Numbered from the stretch's first letter, positions 11,674-24,021 are shown. The stretch: DNA of 64,000 bases from Phytophthora quininea (GCA_011947345.1 JAAVTG010000261.1:144187-208186); one strand, 5' to 3'. Translations and numbers: made by a program. The notes: a model not told the origin generated them from the letters alone.

Positions 11674-12331
11674 CTCGAGAGCGAATATCGTGAGTTTGGC
11701 CTGTTTCTAGCAAGATACTTTGGGGTCAGCACCGAAAGATTTTCAAACTTACGTGTGGATAACACGTGGAAGTACAGGTAATCATCACGCAGTTTTCCCG
11801 CCAGGAAGCTTAAGCTTTTGAAAGCGTACGGAAAGGGAGTATCTCGCAACAAGGATTTTTTTAAAGAATAATATATGTTCATAGCATTTTCACTATTTTT
11901 TTTGATGGATGTCTGTATGATATCGTGCTATGAAGTCGAGAAAACTCATTGTGGCCATTTGCAGATCCCTGATTAATCAAAGCGAAACCCTCGCATTTCC
12001 GTCTTCAACACGTTTTTCCTATCAACTCCATTTTCCTTTTCCTTAGCTATAAAAAAAAAATAGCTAGCACCACAAAATCAAATTTACAATTGTACATATA
12101 ATCTTCCCGAACAACAACTCCTGCGATCTTGCATTGCCACGGCACGGCGACGGCTCACTCGAGTCAAACCAACGGCGCAGAATGATACAGCGACCCCACC
12201 GGCGGAAGATCTGCAATGTGCGGCTCGCAGTCACTCGCAGCAGCCTCAGTGAAGAGCCTTCGGGATCCCCATGAGAAGATCTGACCGTCTCCAGACGAGA
12301 ATTTGCGGTGTGGCGGTCAAGTCCTTCTCCA
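11674..12331. other. AT-rich intergenic region between divergent genes
   Basis: Holds the shared 5' flanks of the bHLH gene (minus) and the lectin gene (plus). A/T runs occur at 11,870-11,910 and 12,048-12,060. No coding similarity seen. Confidence 0.5.
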
Positions 12332-15300
12332 ATGTCGGTCCCTTATGGGAGTGAGAACCCCGAGTGCTTCAAGAGTCAACATGTCAAGGCAACTCCTTTG
12401 ACGACCCGCTCCAATTGGAGGAAACTGGTGTTGGTGAGTGTGGGGACGGTGCTGTCTGTTGGAGGTGCGCTCGTCATGTACGAAGACTGGGATTCATTCT
12501 CGAATCGGTTCGTGCCGTCAGCCATTAACTTGGCAAGTGCATCGACCGACATGGACCTGTTGAATTCCGGTCGGGAGATCATGATCCGCGTCGTTGGAAA
12601 GAACAACTTGTGCATGGACGACGGCGGAGGCCACGCCAATGGCGAGACCAACTTTGTCAGTCAGGCCTGCGACCCCAACAGCCCCAACCAGATCTTCAGA
12701 TACGACAACAAAACCAACAACTTCCGCATTGCCAACAAACCGGAGATGTGTCTGGATGACTCCGGCAGTATGAGTTCTGGGAGTGCTCCCATGCATCTGT
12801 GGCAATGTGTTCCGACTCACCCCAATCAGCAGTTTGTGGTGGAAGCGGCCACCTCGATGATCCGCAATCCGAACAAGCCCAACTTGTGCATCGATGACGG
12901 TGGCGGGATGGCTCCGGGTCAAACGACTTACGCCTTGACCACGTGTGGCAGTGACACTCCAAACCAGCGCTTCGAGGTGGTCGCACCTGCTGCAATTGCT
13001 GAAGAACTGAGAAAGACTCGCGCTGCTGCTGGAACGCAGGCTGCGTTCGACCTTCTTAACTCTGGCCAAGAGATTATGATTCGTATGAAGAAGGGAAGAA
13101 GAACCTGTGTGTGGATGACGGTGGCGGCTATTCCAATGGCGAGACTAACCTTGTGGGCCAAGCGTGTGACCCGTATAGCCCCAATCAGATCTTTAGGTAC
13201 GACGCGAAGACGCGCAATTTCCGTATTGCGAACAAACCCCAAATGTGCTGGGATGACTCCGGTAGCACGAGTTCTAGGAGCGCTCCCATGCACTTGTGGC
13301 AGTGTGTCGTGACTCACCCGAACCAGAAATTTGTGTACGAACCGGAGACGCTGTTGATTCGCAACCCCGATAAGCCGAATTTGTGTGTTGACGACGGCGG
13401 AGGATCCACACCAGGCGAAACGATAATCGCCCTGGCGACGTGTGCTGTAGGTAGCAGCAGTCAGAGCTTCGAAGTGGTCTCGCCGGCTACGATAGTTGCC
13501 GAGCAGGAAAAAGCTCGCGTCGCAGCGGGAACCCAAGCCACTTTTGAGCTCCTCAACTCGGGTCAAGAGATCATGATTCGCCTCAAGGAGAAAGTCAATT
13601 TGTGCTTGGATGACGGCGAAAGTTACTCCAACGGCGACACCAAGATCGTTGACCAAGCGTGCGATCCATACAGTCCAAACCAAATCTTCAGATATGATCC
13701 CAAGACGCGCAACTTTCGTAGTGCGAACAAACCCGACATGTGCTTGGACGACGGAGGGAGTTCGAGCTCTGGCTCAACGCTGATGACTATGTGGCAGTGT
13801 ACCGTGACGCATCCGAACCAGCAATTTGTCGTGGAACTGGACACAATGTTGATTCGTAACCCTGATAAGCCTACTTTATGCGTCGACGATGGCGGAGCAT
13901 CGACACCAGGCGAAACGAGATACGCTCTGGCGACGTGTTCTGCTGGCAGCAAAGCCAGAGTTTCGAAATCGTCTCCCCTGCAGAGGTAGCAGCAGAGCTG
14001 GGGAAGGCTCGTACCGCAGCTGGAACGCAAGCCCCAGTTGACCTACTCAACTCTGGACAGGAGGTTATGATCCGTATCAAGGGAAGGACAACGTGTGTTT
14101 GGACGACGGTGGCGGTCAGTCCAATGGTGCGAGCAAGGTCACTGATAACGTGTGCGATCCTACAAGTCCCAACCAAGTCTTTATGTATGATGCAAAGTCT
14201 CACAACTTCCGCAACGCCAACAAACCAAACATGTGCTTGGATGATGGAGGCAGCATGAGTTCCGCATCAGTGCCGATGACGTTGTGGCAGTGTGTCCCGA
14301 CGCATCCGAACCAACAATTTGTGTACGAGCCGGGGACTATGATGATTCGTAGCCCTCAGAAGGTTAATCTGTGTATTAATGACGGCGGAGGAGCGACACC
14401 AGGCAGCGCGCAGTTCTACTTGTCCACGTGCGGAGCCGACAGTCAGAATCAGCTTTTCGAGATAGTGTCTCTCTCAAACATGTCTGCATCACTGATAAAA
14501 CCTGTAAACTTGGCAGCACTGCAAGATCCTAAGCAACTCCTCACGTCAGGAGCAGAGATCATGCTTCGCGTCCAAGGAAAAACAACTTGTGTATGGACGA
14601 CGGTGGCGGTCGCTCCAACGGCCAGACCAAGTTTGCTGATCAGACATGCGATCCAAACAGTTCGGATCAAATATTCACGTACGATGCACAGGCGCGCATG
14701 TTCCGTAGTGTACACAAGCCAGGAATGTGCTTAGACGACGGCGGCAGTTCGGGTCCTGCCACAACTCAAATGCACTTGTGGCAGTGTGTCCCAGATGCGC
14801 CGAATCAATGGTTTGTAGTGGACCCAGACACAATGATGATCCGGAACCCAGCGAAGCCCGGTTTGTGCATCGACGACGGGGAGGAACTGACCCTGGTCAG
14901 TCGAGATACTCACTAAATACTTGCCAAAGTAATAATCCGGACCAGAGTTTCGAGGTGGTTTCTGCAGCGGTAATAGACAACGAACTGAGAACGACTCGCA
15001 CTGCAGCGGGGACGCAAGCAGCGATCGACCTTCTCAACTCCGGACAGCAAGTTATGATTCGTGTCAAGGGAAGAACAACTTGTGTATGGACGACGGCGGT
15101 GGCCACTCGAACGGTGAGACCAAATTTGCTGGCCAAACATGCGACCCAACTAGTCCCAATCAGATCTATTCGTACGATTCCCAAGCACGAATGTTCCGTA
15201 ATGTGAACAAGCCAGGAATGTGCTTAGACGACGGCGGCAGTTCGGGCCCCACCACAACTCAAATGCACTTGTGGCAATGTGTCCCAGATACGCCGAATCA

Positions 15301-17901
15301 ATGGTTTGTCGTGGAGCCAGACACGCTACAGATCCGCAGTCCTGGAAAACCTGGGCTGTGTATTGACGACGGTGGGGAAAACGATCCTAACGAATCGAGA
15401 TACTCGCTGAACACCTGCCAAGCTAACAATCCAAACCAGCAATTCGAGGTGGTCTTTCCCGCGGATATTGCTGACCAACTGCGCCAAGCTCGTGTCTCGG
15501 CTGGCACTCAAGACGAAGTTGACCTTCTCACGTCCGGCCAAGATATCATGCTTCGTGCACGAGGTAAGAACTTGTGGTGTATGGATGACGGCGGTGGTCG
15601 CAACAATGCGGAGACCGTATTCGCGGGCTTGACGTGTGATCCCGAAAGTTTAAATCAAATTTTCAGATACGACCACAAGGCACACATGATCCGTAGCGTA
15701 AGCAAGCCGGGAATGTGCTTAGACAACGGGGACGCCTCGTCAATGCGTCTATGGCAGTGCACTCCAAATACACCGAACCAGTGGTTCGTAGTGGAACCGG
15801 ATACGATGTTGATCCACGGCATGGGCAAGCAAAACATGTGCATTGCTGACGGCGGAGGAATCACGTCAGCCGCTACGCCTTACACTCAGGCTACATGCGA
15901 CGCTAGTAGTTCTGGTGAACAGTTTCAGGCCGTCTCTCCTGCTGCAGTCGCTGCAATGTTAAGAAAGGATGGGACCGCAGCTGGAACCCAAAACGAGATC
16001 GACCTTCTCAACTCAGGACAAGATATTATGCTGCGAATTCAGGGGCAAAAGAGTCTGTGCTTGGACGACGGTGGTGGTCGCAACAACGCCGAGACCACGT
16101 TTACCGATGCGACTTGCGATCCGAACAGTCCAAACCAACTCTTCAGGTACGACGTCAAGGCTCGTATGTTCCGCAGCGTCAACAAGCCAGGCATGTGCTT
16201 CGACAGCGGAAACGTGAACGGAATCTACTTGTGGCAGTGCGTGTCGAATACCGCCAACCAGTGGTTTGTCTTGGACCCACAATCAAAGATGCTCCGAAGC
16301 CCAGGGAAGCCCAACTTGTGCATTGCCCAAACCGGTGCCGCCATACCTGGTGTGTCAGTGTATTCTCTACCAACATGCGATCTTACTGCCCCGAACCAGC
16401 GCTTCGAGGTGGTGTCTCCTGCGTCAGTAGCCGCTGCCCTGCAAAAGTTCGCGCTACAGCTGGAACGCAAGCAGCTTTTGACCTTCTCAATTCCGGACAA
16501 GAGGTCATGCTTCGCGTCAAAGGGAAGAACAACTTGTGCATGGATGACGGCGGAGGTCACTCGAACGGGGAGACCGAGTTTGTCGACCAGACTTGCGATT
16601 CGAATAGTCCAAACCAAGTCTTTCGATACGACCCGATTGCGCGCATGTTCCGAAGTTCCAACAAACCGGGAATGTGCTTGGACGATGGAGGAAGTTCGGG
16701 CTCTGGAACGACCAACATGCACCTGTGGCAATGTGTTCCGAACACGCCGAACCAATGGTTCGTGTATGAGCCAGATACTCTTTTAATTCGCAGCCCAAAG
16801 AAGGCCAATTTGTGTATTGACGACGGAGGCGCAATGTCCCCAGGAGCTTCGAGGTATTCTCTGAAGACTTGTGATGCCAACAGCGCGAACCAGCAATTCG
16901 AGGTCGTCTACGTGTCTGGTGGGTCAGTTCCAAAGGATTATGGCCCACAACCGCAGCAATTCGAGATGGAAGGCGAGGTGATGGCCAAGGAACCTGTAGC
17001 GGAACCAGAGCTCTTTCTGAACGAGTTTATGCCTGGCAAGAAGCCTGTCGATTGGAACGAGCTAGCCACCACAGTATCGCAACCTGCTGCGACGGAACCC
17101 AGTCCAAATCAGCCCCAACAAAACACACAGAAAGGTAGTTCTACTGTTAGGATGTCGGCACCCAACAGCGAAATTGGCGATCTTGATGAATTGATGGAAC
17201 ACAGTGCAGAGGCCCCTCCTGGTAACATCCCGGTGGTCGCGAATGCGGACACGTCCTTTGCCAACTACAGTGGAGACTGGAACCTGCTTGCGCCATCGAA
17301 AGAGACCATCAATCTGGTAAACACAGCCAACTCGCCTGAAGTCTCAGCCGCCCAGATCTTCCAGTACCTGCAGAATGTCAAAGACCGTGCCGACATGGAG
17401 CACAACCTCATGCTGTACCGCTACAAGCGCACGTTCGAGTGCGCCAGCGCCGGTCTGCAGACGTTAGCGAAGGACTCGATCACGACGACCGAGTACGACG
17501 TCTTGGTGCGCTGGATGTACGAGCACTGCGCAGCAGGTAGCACAGAGATTAAGTCCACTGGTAGTTCCCTGTCTAGTAGCGAAACGAATGATCCAGACGC
17601 GGCTCCGCTTGTGGAGGACAACTCGTCGGATGTGAAGCGGCAGTACATGACCAAGACGGAGTTTTACTACGAGATCAAAAACCACTTTACGCAGCAGAAT
17701 GACAAGATCTTGGGCAGCGCTGCAGCGGACAATCTGCGCTCAGAGACGACTAAGGAGAAGGAGCAGAAGCTCAAGGACTGTCTGGACGCGGCTTCGTCTC
17801 AATTTGGGTTTAATGCTGCGGACACAGATACAGACGCAGATCGAATGGCCAAATTGAAGGAAGCAGTCGACTGGGTAGACAACGAGTGTATGGCTTCGTA
17901 A
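12332..17901 (+). CDS. Giant membrane-anchored lectin with nine ricin-B-type beta-trefoils (seven frame breaks)
   Basis: One gene in eight successive frames, about 1,858 residues. ATG at 12332 (MSVPYGSENPE). A basic stretch and one hydrophobic segment (LVLVSVGTVLSVGGALVMY, about residues 34-52) suggest a type II signal anchor or uncleaved signal. Nine units of about 160 residues follow, each starting near DLLNSGQEIM and ending near FEVVSPA...AAGTQ. Each unit has three subdomains carrying C-x-DDGG and ending in NQxF, in place of the QxW of classical ricin-B folds, so each is a complete trefoil. A non-lectin C-terminus of about 330 residues follows. All seven breaks are single missing bases in A or G runs (about 13090, 13952, 14083, 14579, 14881, 15071, 16445). 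Four fall at the same place in the repeat (KGKNNLC), where the codons make GGGAAAG. Carbohydrate binding is inferred from the fold. No ribosome-inactivating A-chain is present. Confidence 0.75.
12560..16912 (+). repeat. Nine tandem ~480-bp lectin repeats
   Basis: Units begin at about 12548, 13045, 13540, 14035, 14530, 15025, 15517, 15996 and 16476, each at a DLLNSG/DLLTSG-type motif. Units 5-9 are most alike: LDDGGSSGPxTTQMHLWQC recurs in units 5 and 6, and the RNNAET form in units 7 and 8. This indicates unequal crossing-over or local duplication. Unit 7 has shortened second subdomains. Confidence 0.8.
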
Positions 17902-18301
17902 GCTGCACGTCAAGGAAGCGGGATGGTGGACGAAAGTGTGTGCGGCGGATCTGTTCGTTGATTCATTGAATCGTAGCGGAAGGGGTGAAAATTGAAGTGC
18001 AAACTTGTTTTAAGAAAATTTCAGACGATGTTCTTGATGTTGTTGGGGGCGTGCCGCACACGGCACAATGAATAAAGCTCTGCGTTGTAGCATCTCCGAT
18101 TGGCAGAGTGTGGCGTGGAGGGTTAAGCTTACCGCTGCTCCCTTCGGACTGCTCCGTTGGTTTCACCTTCCATGCATCGTCTCAAAACCTATTTTCCACG
18201 CAGCGGTTGGTGGTGGTGCGTAGGTCCTCTATTATTGTTGTCTCTAACTAATAGATGTCCACGCGTCCGTTGAAAATATTCCCACAGGAGAATGACATCC
18301 G
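17902..18301. other. Lectin 3' flank and pre-insertion flank of the channel gene
   Basis: No gene supported apart from a 17-codon open frame (ATG 18255) that could be a first exon of the downstream channel gene: it ends at CCT|GTAAGT at 18305/18306, a good donor. An AATAAA-like signal lies at 18069-18075. Confidence 0.35.
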
Positions 18302-18321
18302 TCCTGTAAGTTTGTCCGCTG
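18302..18321. repeat. Target-site duplication of LINE A, left copy
   Basis: TCCTGTAAGTTTGTCCGCTG is repeated exactly at 27768-27787. The two copies bracket the LINE. The first two or three bases could belong to the LINE 3' end by microhomology. Confidence 0.9.
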
Positions 18322-18521
18322 CCCCCATTACGGCGCACGCGAGGCTCCCAGATCCCACAGCAGCGGCTTCGGAGCCAAGGCATGGTCAAGGAAAGAAACC
18401 CATTTCTTCTAGACGAGACCATGACCGTGCAGATAACTCGCAGGAAGATCAGCATCCAAGCGCTGATCAACAGTCCAGCGCAAGTTGGGATTTTGCAGGA
18501 GATTCAAACTCCGATACTGAT

Positions 18522-19522
18522 ATGGACAAGCAGCTTGAATCTGGTTTCAAGCGCTTGGAACCGTCCTTTGCTCACGAGAACCCATTTGCTGCGCTCAATC
18601 TACCGGAATGTGACTTTGAAGCCATCCTCCCTGAACTTGAACAGGGTGTTTCTGCTGGAATTGCAACCGTACAGCATTTAAACGTCGAGAAGGGTGGAAG
18701 CATCGATGGACGCGCTCCTGCCAAGAAGAGGGCAACTCAACCTACCCAGCATGACGATAGTGAGGACCTACTACTACAAGAAGCTCTGCTACTTTCCGAA
18801 AAAGAAGCGCAACTGATGGTAGAGCAGGACCGTATTGCAAGCAATATTGAACTCTACAAGGAGGCTGAAGAGATGGTTCAGGGATCCAAGAACATGGACA
18901 GGATTGTCCGATCAATGGCCAAGTTCCCATTAACATGGACAAAGGCAATTCTGAAAGATCTAGTTGCTGGTGGATCTCAGACGCTTGACCTGGCCGGTAT
19001 TCATCTGTGGAATCGCATTTCTGCGGAGGAAAGCGTGGACGATGATGACAATATCAGAACATTTCACGAACGAGTCTCTAGCCTCAACCTCTCCATAGGT
19101 AATTCACGAGATGAGTACTCATCTTACTTGAAAGACGCGTTCAACAACCTGACAGAGGTTCAAAAGAAGCAGTGGAATTTACTCCGTGGCTCAGCATTTT
19201 CGAATTGATGGCATTGAGCATGTGTCCCGCAGTCTTCACTCAACGCGCGTGGCTACATTTTCTTGTGGATCACGTCGGAGAAGGTCTGCCACACACGGCA
19301 GTAAAACTTCTTTCTGATCAAGAATTGCTACAACTACTTAGATCTCTAGTGGAAATGATACTCAAGGCCGCGAATAATGTAGCACCTGGAAGTGCCCTTA
19401 TTGCGGGACTGGAAGCACTACGTTCGAGCTCTCTCACTTCAACTGATCTCCCTGTTTTAACTACGAATTTGTTGACGCTCCCGCAAACAGCCTCTGCAAT
19501 GAAAGCAGAGCCATCAACGTAA
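18522..19522 (+). CDS. LINE A ORF1 protein
   Basis: First in-element ATG in the open frame is 18522 (MDKQLESGFKRLEPSFAHENPF); the frame is open back to the element edge, so the true start could be earlier. Acidic and helical, with no CCHC knuckle seen (HDDSEDLLLQEALLLSEKEAQ, then EMVQGSKNMDRIVRSMAKF). One break near 19198 at a TTTT run. Beyond it the frame continues to the stop at 19520-19522. By analogy with other LINE ORF1 proteins it would bind element RNA; this is inference. Confidence 0.55.
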
Positions 19523-22166
19523 ATGTTGAGCGGAATGGACGTTGGTGAATCGTGTAAAATATTGTCATGGAATGTGCGTGGGATCAAAGGCGGTGGATAC
19601 CCGTTGATTTCAACGCATCTAAAATATTTTTATTTCTCGTGCGTACAAGAAACTCGCTTCAAGAATGAGAAGCAAGCAAGTCGCTTTAAATATTTAGTCG
19701 AGCAAACCTTCGGGGCCGCGTATTCCTCTCGGATAAAAATGGTGACTGTCAACAAGAAACATATCCCCGGAGTGGTGGCGTAGCGACCATAATTCATGGC
19801 TCGTGTCCAAGTCTTGCACAAGCCACAGTGATGTCAGAAGCAACAATTCCTAACCGCTATCTGTTAGTGCGAATGCCACGGAAAAACAATATTTGCTACA
19901 TCCATAATGTGTACGCACCGAACGATGCGGCATCGCGAAAGGCTTTGTTCGAACAGCTTCCTGTGGAATTCGAAGATAATGCAGTGCACATTGTGCGCGG
20001 TGATTTCAATCTAGCAGTAGAACCAAGTGTGGATGCCAGCTCGAACCACCCCAGTACAGACTCGAGCAGGAGGAGTCTGCAGTTGTGGCTAACGGAGATT
20101 GACGCTGTAGACGTGTGGCGACTCCACCACCCATCTGCACGAGTTTTCTCTGGGCCGCTTCCAAGGATAAATCGGATTGATTACATTTTTCTGTCAGACG
20201 ATTTGCAATCGGACTGCTACCATGACTCAGCATACTCTGCGTGGGAAAATGGAGGCGACCATCTTGCGCACCATGTAGAACTAACCTCATGGCATCATCC
20301 CACTGGTACAGGTTTCTGGAGACTGCCGGATTGGCTCTTGCAAATACCAGAACTCCAGACGGATATTGTGGAGGAAGTCAAGCTTCTTCTACCAGTCCTT
20401 CGTGCATCAAATAATCCCGGTTTAGTGTGGAAAACATGGAAGCAAAAGATGAAAGCGTACCTTAAACGTTGTCAACATAACCTGCGTGCATCAAGATATG
20501 CTGACATAAATCTTGCTCGAGAAAGTTTAGAAGAGTGTGCTGCAGCCGTGACGTCAGAAGATGCAAGCGAGCAAGACGAAATTAACTTCTTTTTCGCCAG
20601 ACAACGATACAAAGAATGTCATGATGAATGGAATACCTTTGGATGTAATCGGGGCTTTGAACAAACCGTGACTGCAGCTGAAAAAAGTACCAAGTTCTTC
20701 TTTCGGCCACCACGATACGAACTTCAGCTGGTGAAGAATCAACCGATCCTACTGAAATCTGTCATGGCTTTCAAGAGCATTGGGGAAAATATTCGGCGAC
20801 CCTCACTTCCCAGCTGAAGAACGAGAGATTGACATGGCGTCTCAACAAATCTTGCTTGATAGCATCGACCACCGACTATCCTCAGAGGTGACCAGAGATC
20901 TTGACAGCGAATTGACCGCGGAGGAGTTTGCCTTTGCGATCAAGAAACTATAACCTCACTCAGCACCGGGTCCAGACGGCTTCACCAGTGATTTTTTCCG
21001 TCTAGATCCGGACGCGTTTGGAGAAATACTTGCGATAATTTTTGGATATCAATTGGAACGTGGAATTCTGCTTCCACATCAGCGATATTCATCGGTGGCA
21101 CTACTGTTTAAGAAAGGAGACCGATCTGAACCGGGAAACTTTCGGCCGATCACACTGATGCCCGTTGAGGTCAAGATATTATCGCGAGTATTAGTGAATC
21201 GTCTTAGACCACACATTTCTAAGTTAGTGCATCCGGATCAAAAGGGTTTTATGCCGGGGCGTCGGATTGACCAGCAGCTAATGCTAGTCCGCGATCTCCA
21301 GCACTTAGAAACATTCCAAAAACGCAAAGGACTAGCCACGTTCTTGGACTTCGCTAAGGCTTACGACCGCGTTAATCGTCCGTACCTCCTTCGAGTTTTG
21401 GAACGACAAGGATTTGGGCCTCGATTTTGGGGTGGATACGTCTGTTGTATAACGACTCTACATGTTCATTAATGGTCAACGGATGGGCGCAGGACTCGCT
21501 GACACCAACTCGAGGAGTGAAACAGGGAGATCCATTGTCTCCGTATCTGTTTGCTCTCTCGTTGGAACCACTAGGAAATTTGTTACGCGCTCAAAGAGAT
21601 TTAGGTGTCTTGGTGGACCAAACATTACGCGTCCCAGTGGGGTTCTTTGCCGACGATACTGTGCTATTTTCAAAAGGAAAGAGGGAGCTAGAGGAGCGGC
21701 TTCAAATTGTTGATGACTATTGTGGAGGATCTGGAGCTCGGCTGAACCATAACAAAAGTGTGATAATGACTCTCAACAGTAAGCGTTCTGCTCCGCGAGT
21801 GTCACCGCTAAAATCACTGAAGCGCGGCGAAACCGTGCGATATCTTGGCATTCCGTTCGGCAATGGTGTTACTTCAACATTGGTGGCGAATCAACTCGAC
21901 AAAAAATGATTAAGCGTCTCCAACTTTGGAAAGGCCGAGCGAGAACCCTAATCGGCCGAAGGTTTATCGCCCAAGCAGAGATTTTGGCATTGCTGTGGTA
22001 TTTCACAGCTTCTGTGACGATTCCGACCCGGTTCATCAAACGCTGGCAAGGCATTGTGAATCGGTACGTGTTATACAACCGCGTAAGCACTGGGAAATCT
22101 GGGATAAGTATCGTTCAAAAAGGACTGGCTGTGAGGCCACGCGAAGCAGACGGCATCAGGGTTCCT

Positions 22167-22181
22167 GATGTAGCTACTGTT
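22167..22181. repeat. Target-site duplication of nested RNase H LINE, left copy
   Basis: GATGTAGCTACTGTT recurs at 23337-23351. It interrupts LINE A coding sequence, which reads VPDVATV into both junctions. Confidence 0.85.
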
Positions 22182-23336
22182 GTGGATAAGATTGGGACTT
22201 CGCGACCAAGACTGCGAACTTGCGATCTTCAGCATGTCACTCCCTGATATACCGGCCGGGGTTTGGACTCACGCGGAAGGTCTAGTGGAGCAGACGCTTT
22301 ATTCATCACAAACCTTTGCAGAAACGTTAACGGAGATGACGGAGAGCTGCTGGCGTATCGGAGTCGCGATCTATCTGAATGCTGTGTGGCGATGGAGGAT
22401 CCAATATTTTGACGACCTTGACAACGTCACCTCTGGTTACCAAAAATGATCATGTTATCTCGGCTTCGGCAGGGGTACAAAACGGTGCACCGATATAAAG
22501 GAGCGTCAGCGCCTCTCAAATATGGAGACACTGTTTGCAGCATCCTGACTAAAGCTCTCTACGTTGCGGATCCACCACTTACAATGCTGGCCAATACCAC
22601 ACCGGCGGTTTACTTACTATTTTTTGACGGTGGCTCGAGAGGTAACCCCGGTCCGGGTGGCAGTGGCTCGATTATTCTCCGCACAGAAGCTGATAATGCA
22701 GCTTTCACAGCGTGCTGGATAGCTCAAATGTCATATGCGAGCAAGTCAACGACCAATAATGTGGCGGAGAATATGGGTCTTCTAACGGGACTACGAGCCT
22801 GTGTCCAACATGGATACTCTCCTGTTCATGTCATTGGGGATAGTGAGATCATAATACGGCAGCATCGACGAAGGAAACCGCCCAAAGCTCCCCACTTAAA
22901 GCACATCTATTGGCGAAGCAGACGATTAGCTGACCAGCTCCATGTGATACAGTGGCACCACCACCGACGGAGTCACAACAAAATGGCGGACAAACTTGAC
23001 AATCAGGCAATGGACTCTCAACGAAGCATTCAATTGCGCATTGAAGGGACAACTACTCAACTCCAGCAATGGGCACCGGTACTTCAGCATCAACATGGAG
23101 ATGTCGCTTACTGGGCTGACAATAAGGAAACCACGACGCGAGATGGCATTGTGGCCAATCCCCTTGGGGCATTTACAGGTGACTTGACCGAGTTGACCGC
23201 AGACACCGGCGGAGAGTAACTCTGGTCGGGATGCCAGCTAGTGGACGACTCAGGGACGCCCACCAGAACGGACATAGGAAGTCGTTAGCATAGCTAAGTG
23301 ACATCAATGTACCTCACTGAAAAATGAAAACGAAAC
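22182..23336 (+). mobile_element. LINE F, 5'-truncated non-LTR element with terminal RNase H
   Basis: A 1,155-bp insert inside LINE A ORF2, flanked by a 15-bp target duplication, with an A-rich 3' end (AAAAATGAAAACGAAAC). Its coding part differs from LINE A and ends in an RNase H domain that LINE A and LINE B lack. LINE B reads straight across the corresponding site without RNase H, which confirms that this is a separate element family. Confidence 0.8.
22446..23219 (+). CDS. RNase H domain of LINE F
   Basis: Open frame of 257 codons, 5' truncated. RNase H core: FFDGGSRGNPGPGGSG (first Asp), NNVAENMGLL (Glu), VIGDSEIIIRQ (Asp) and RRSHNKMADKLDNQAMD (His/Asp region). The domain removes RNA from RNA-DNA hybrids during retrotransposition. 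The reading frame upstream (22180-22449) shows further pol-like sequence in another phase. The copy is dead because of truncation. Confidence 0.75.
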   Translation: MIMLSRLRQGYKTVHRYKGASAPLKYGDTVCSILTKALYVADPPLTMLANTTPAVYLLFFDGGSRGNPGPGGSGSIILRTEADNAAFTACWIAQMSYASKSTTNNVAENMGLLTGLRACVQHGYSPVHVIGDSEIIIRQHRRRKPPKAPHLKHIYWRSRRLADQLHVIQWHHHRRSHNKMADKLDNQAMDSQRSIQLRIEGTTTQLQQWAPVLQHQHGDVAYWADNKETTTRDGIVANPLGAFTGDLTELTADTGGE

Positions 23337-23351
23337 GATGTAGCTACTGTT
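23337..23351. repeat. Target-site duplication of nested RNase H LINE, right copy
   Basis: Exact second copy of GATGTAGCTACTGTT. LINE A coding sequence resumes here. Confidence 0.85.
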
Positions 23352-24004
23352 ATTCGTCGCCAACACTTCCAACTTCTCCAGAAATTCGTATTAGCGATTA
23401 CTACACACCCAGACGAAGATGACAACGTATGGTATCGCCCAATGCTCTACATGATCCAATTACGCTATGGCAACTTCGCCCGCCCGCGATCGAGTGATTT
23501 CTTACTTCAAAACCCACCGAAACCAGCGGGCTGGAGGTCGAGCATGCTACCTTTGTGGTGGAGACACTTGCTACGGGAGTGGAACAGAATTAAATGGCCA
23601 GCCCCGGAGTCGATTCACTACAACAGAATGAAAACTCTGCAGAAGGCGTTATTCACCCCAATTTGGTGGAGCAAGTTGCCTGAATTTCAGGTACTGGATA
23701 CGCACAGCCCAGCAAGTCCGGCGAAGCCCCTGGGGTCAGGGTCAAACGCCTTTCGGGCGCTCTGTCGGGAACTGGCAAAACATAAAAGTTATGTTTTGCC
23801 GACTTTCTGGGTGTCAATCGAGATTGGCCGTCGTCAACGGTATTTTTCACGGACGTCTGCTCCGAGATTCATCCAATACTTGGGACGAAAGTGCTTCCGC
23901 ATGACATTTTCGTGCTCTACCATCAAATGAGCCGATTATTTCATCGCTTACTACCGCATCCGGACGAAGGGGAATGCAGGAAGTAACAAGTACGAATTCA
24001 CCAC

Positions 24005-24021
24005 CGATATTTGGAATCAAG
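24005..24021. repeat. Target-site duplication of LINE B, left copy
   Basis: CGATATTTGGAATCAAG recurs exactly at 26930-26946. The homologous uninterrupted site is visible in LINE D near 32900. Confidence 0.9.

Noticed and set aside
12518..16755. Several long minus-strand frames opposite the lectin (up to 251 codons)
   Set aside because: They recur with the repeat period and are shadows of the coding strand's codon pattern.
12332..17901. Programmed frameshifting at the recurring GGGAAAG site of the lectin repeats
   Set aside because: The same repeat position is intact in five units, the shifts are all losses, and identical errors occur in unrelated genes nearby. No stimulatory structure or common slippery heptamer is evident.
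12332..17901. Ricin-like toxin
   Set aside because: Only the sugar-binding trefoil fold is present. No ribosome-inactivating A-chain or other catalytic domain is seen.
18255..18521. MSTRPLKIFPQ as the true N-terminus of LINE ORF1
   Set aside because: Bases 18255-18301 lie outside the LINE's target duplication, so that start belongs to the host flank.
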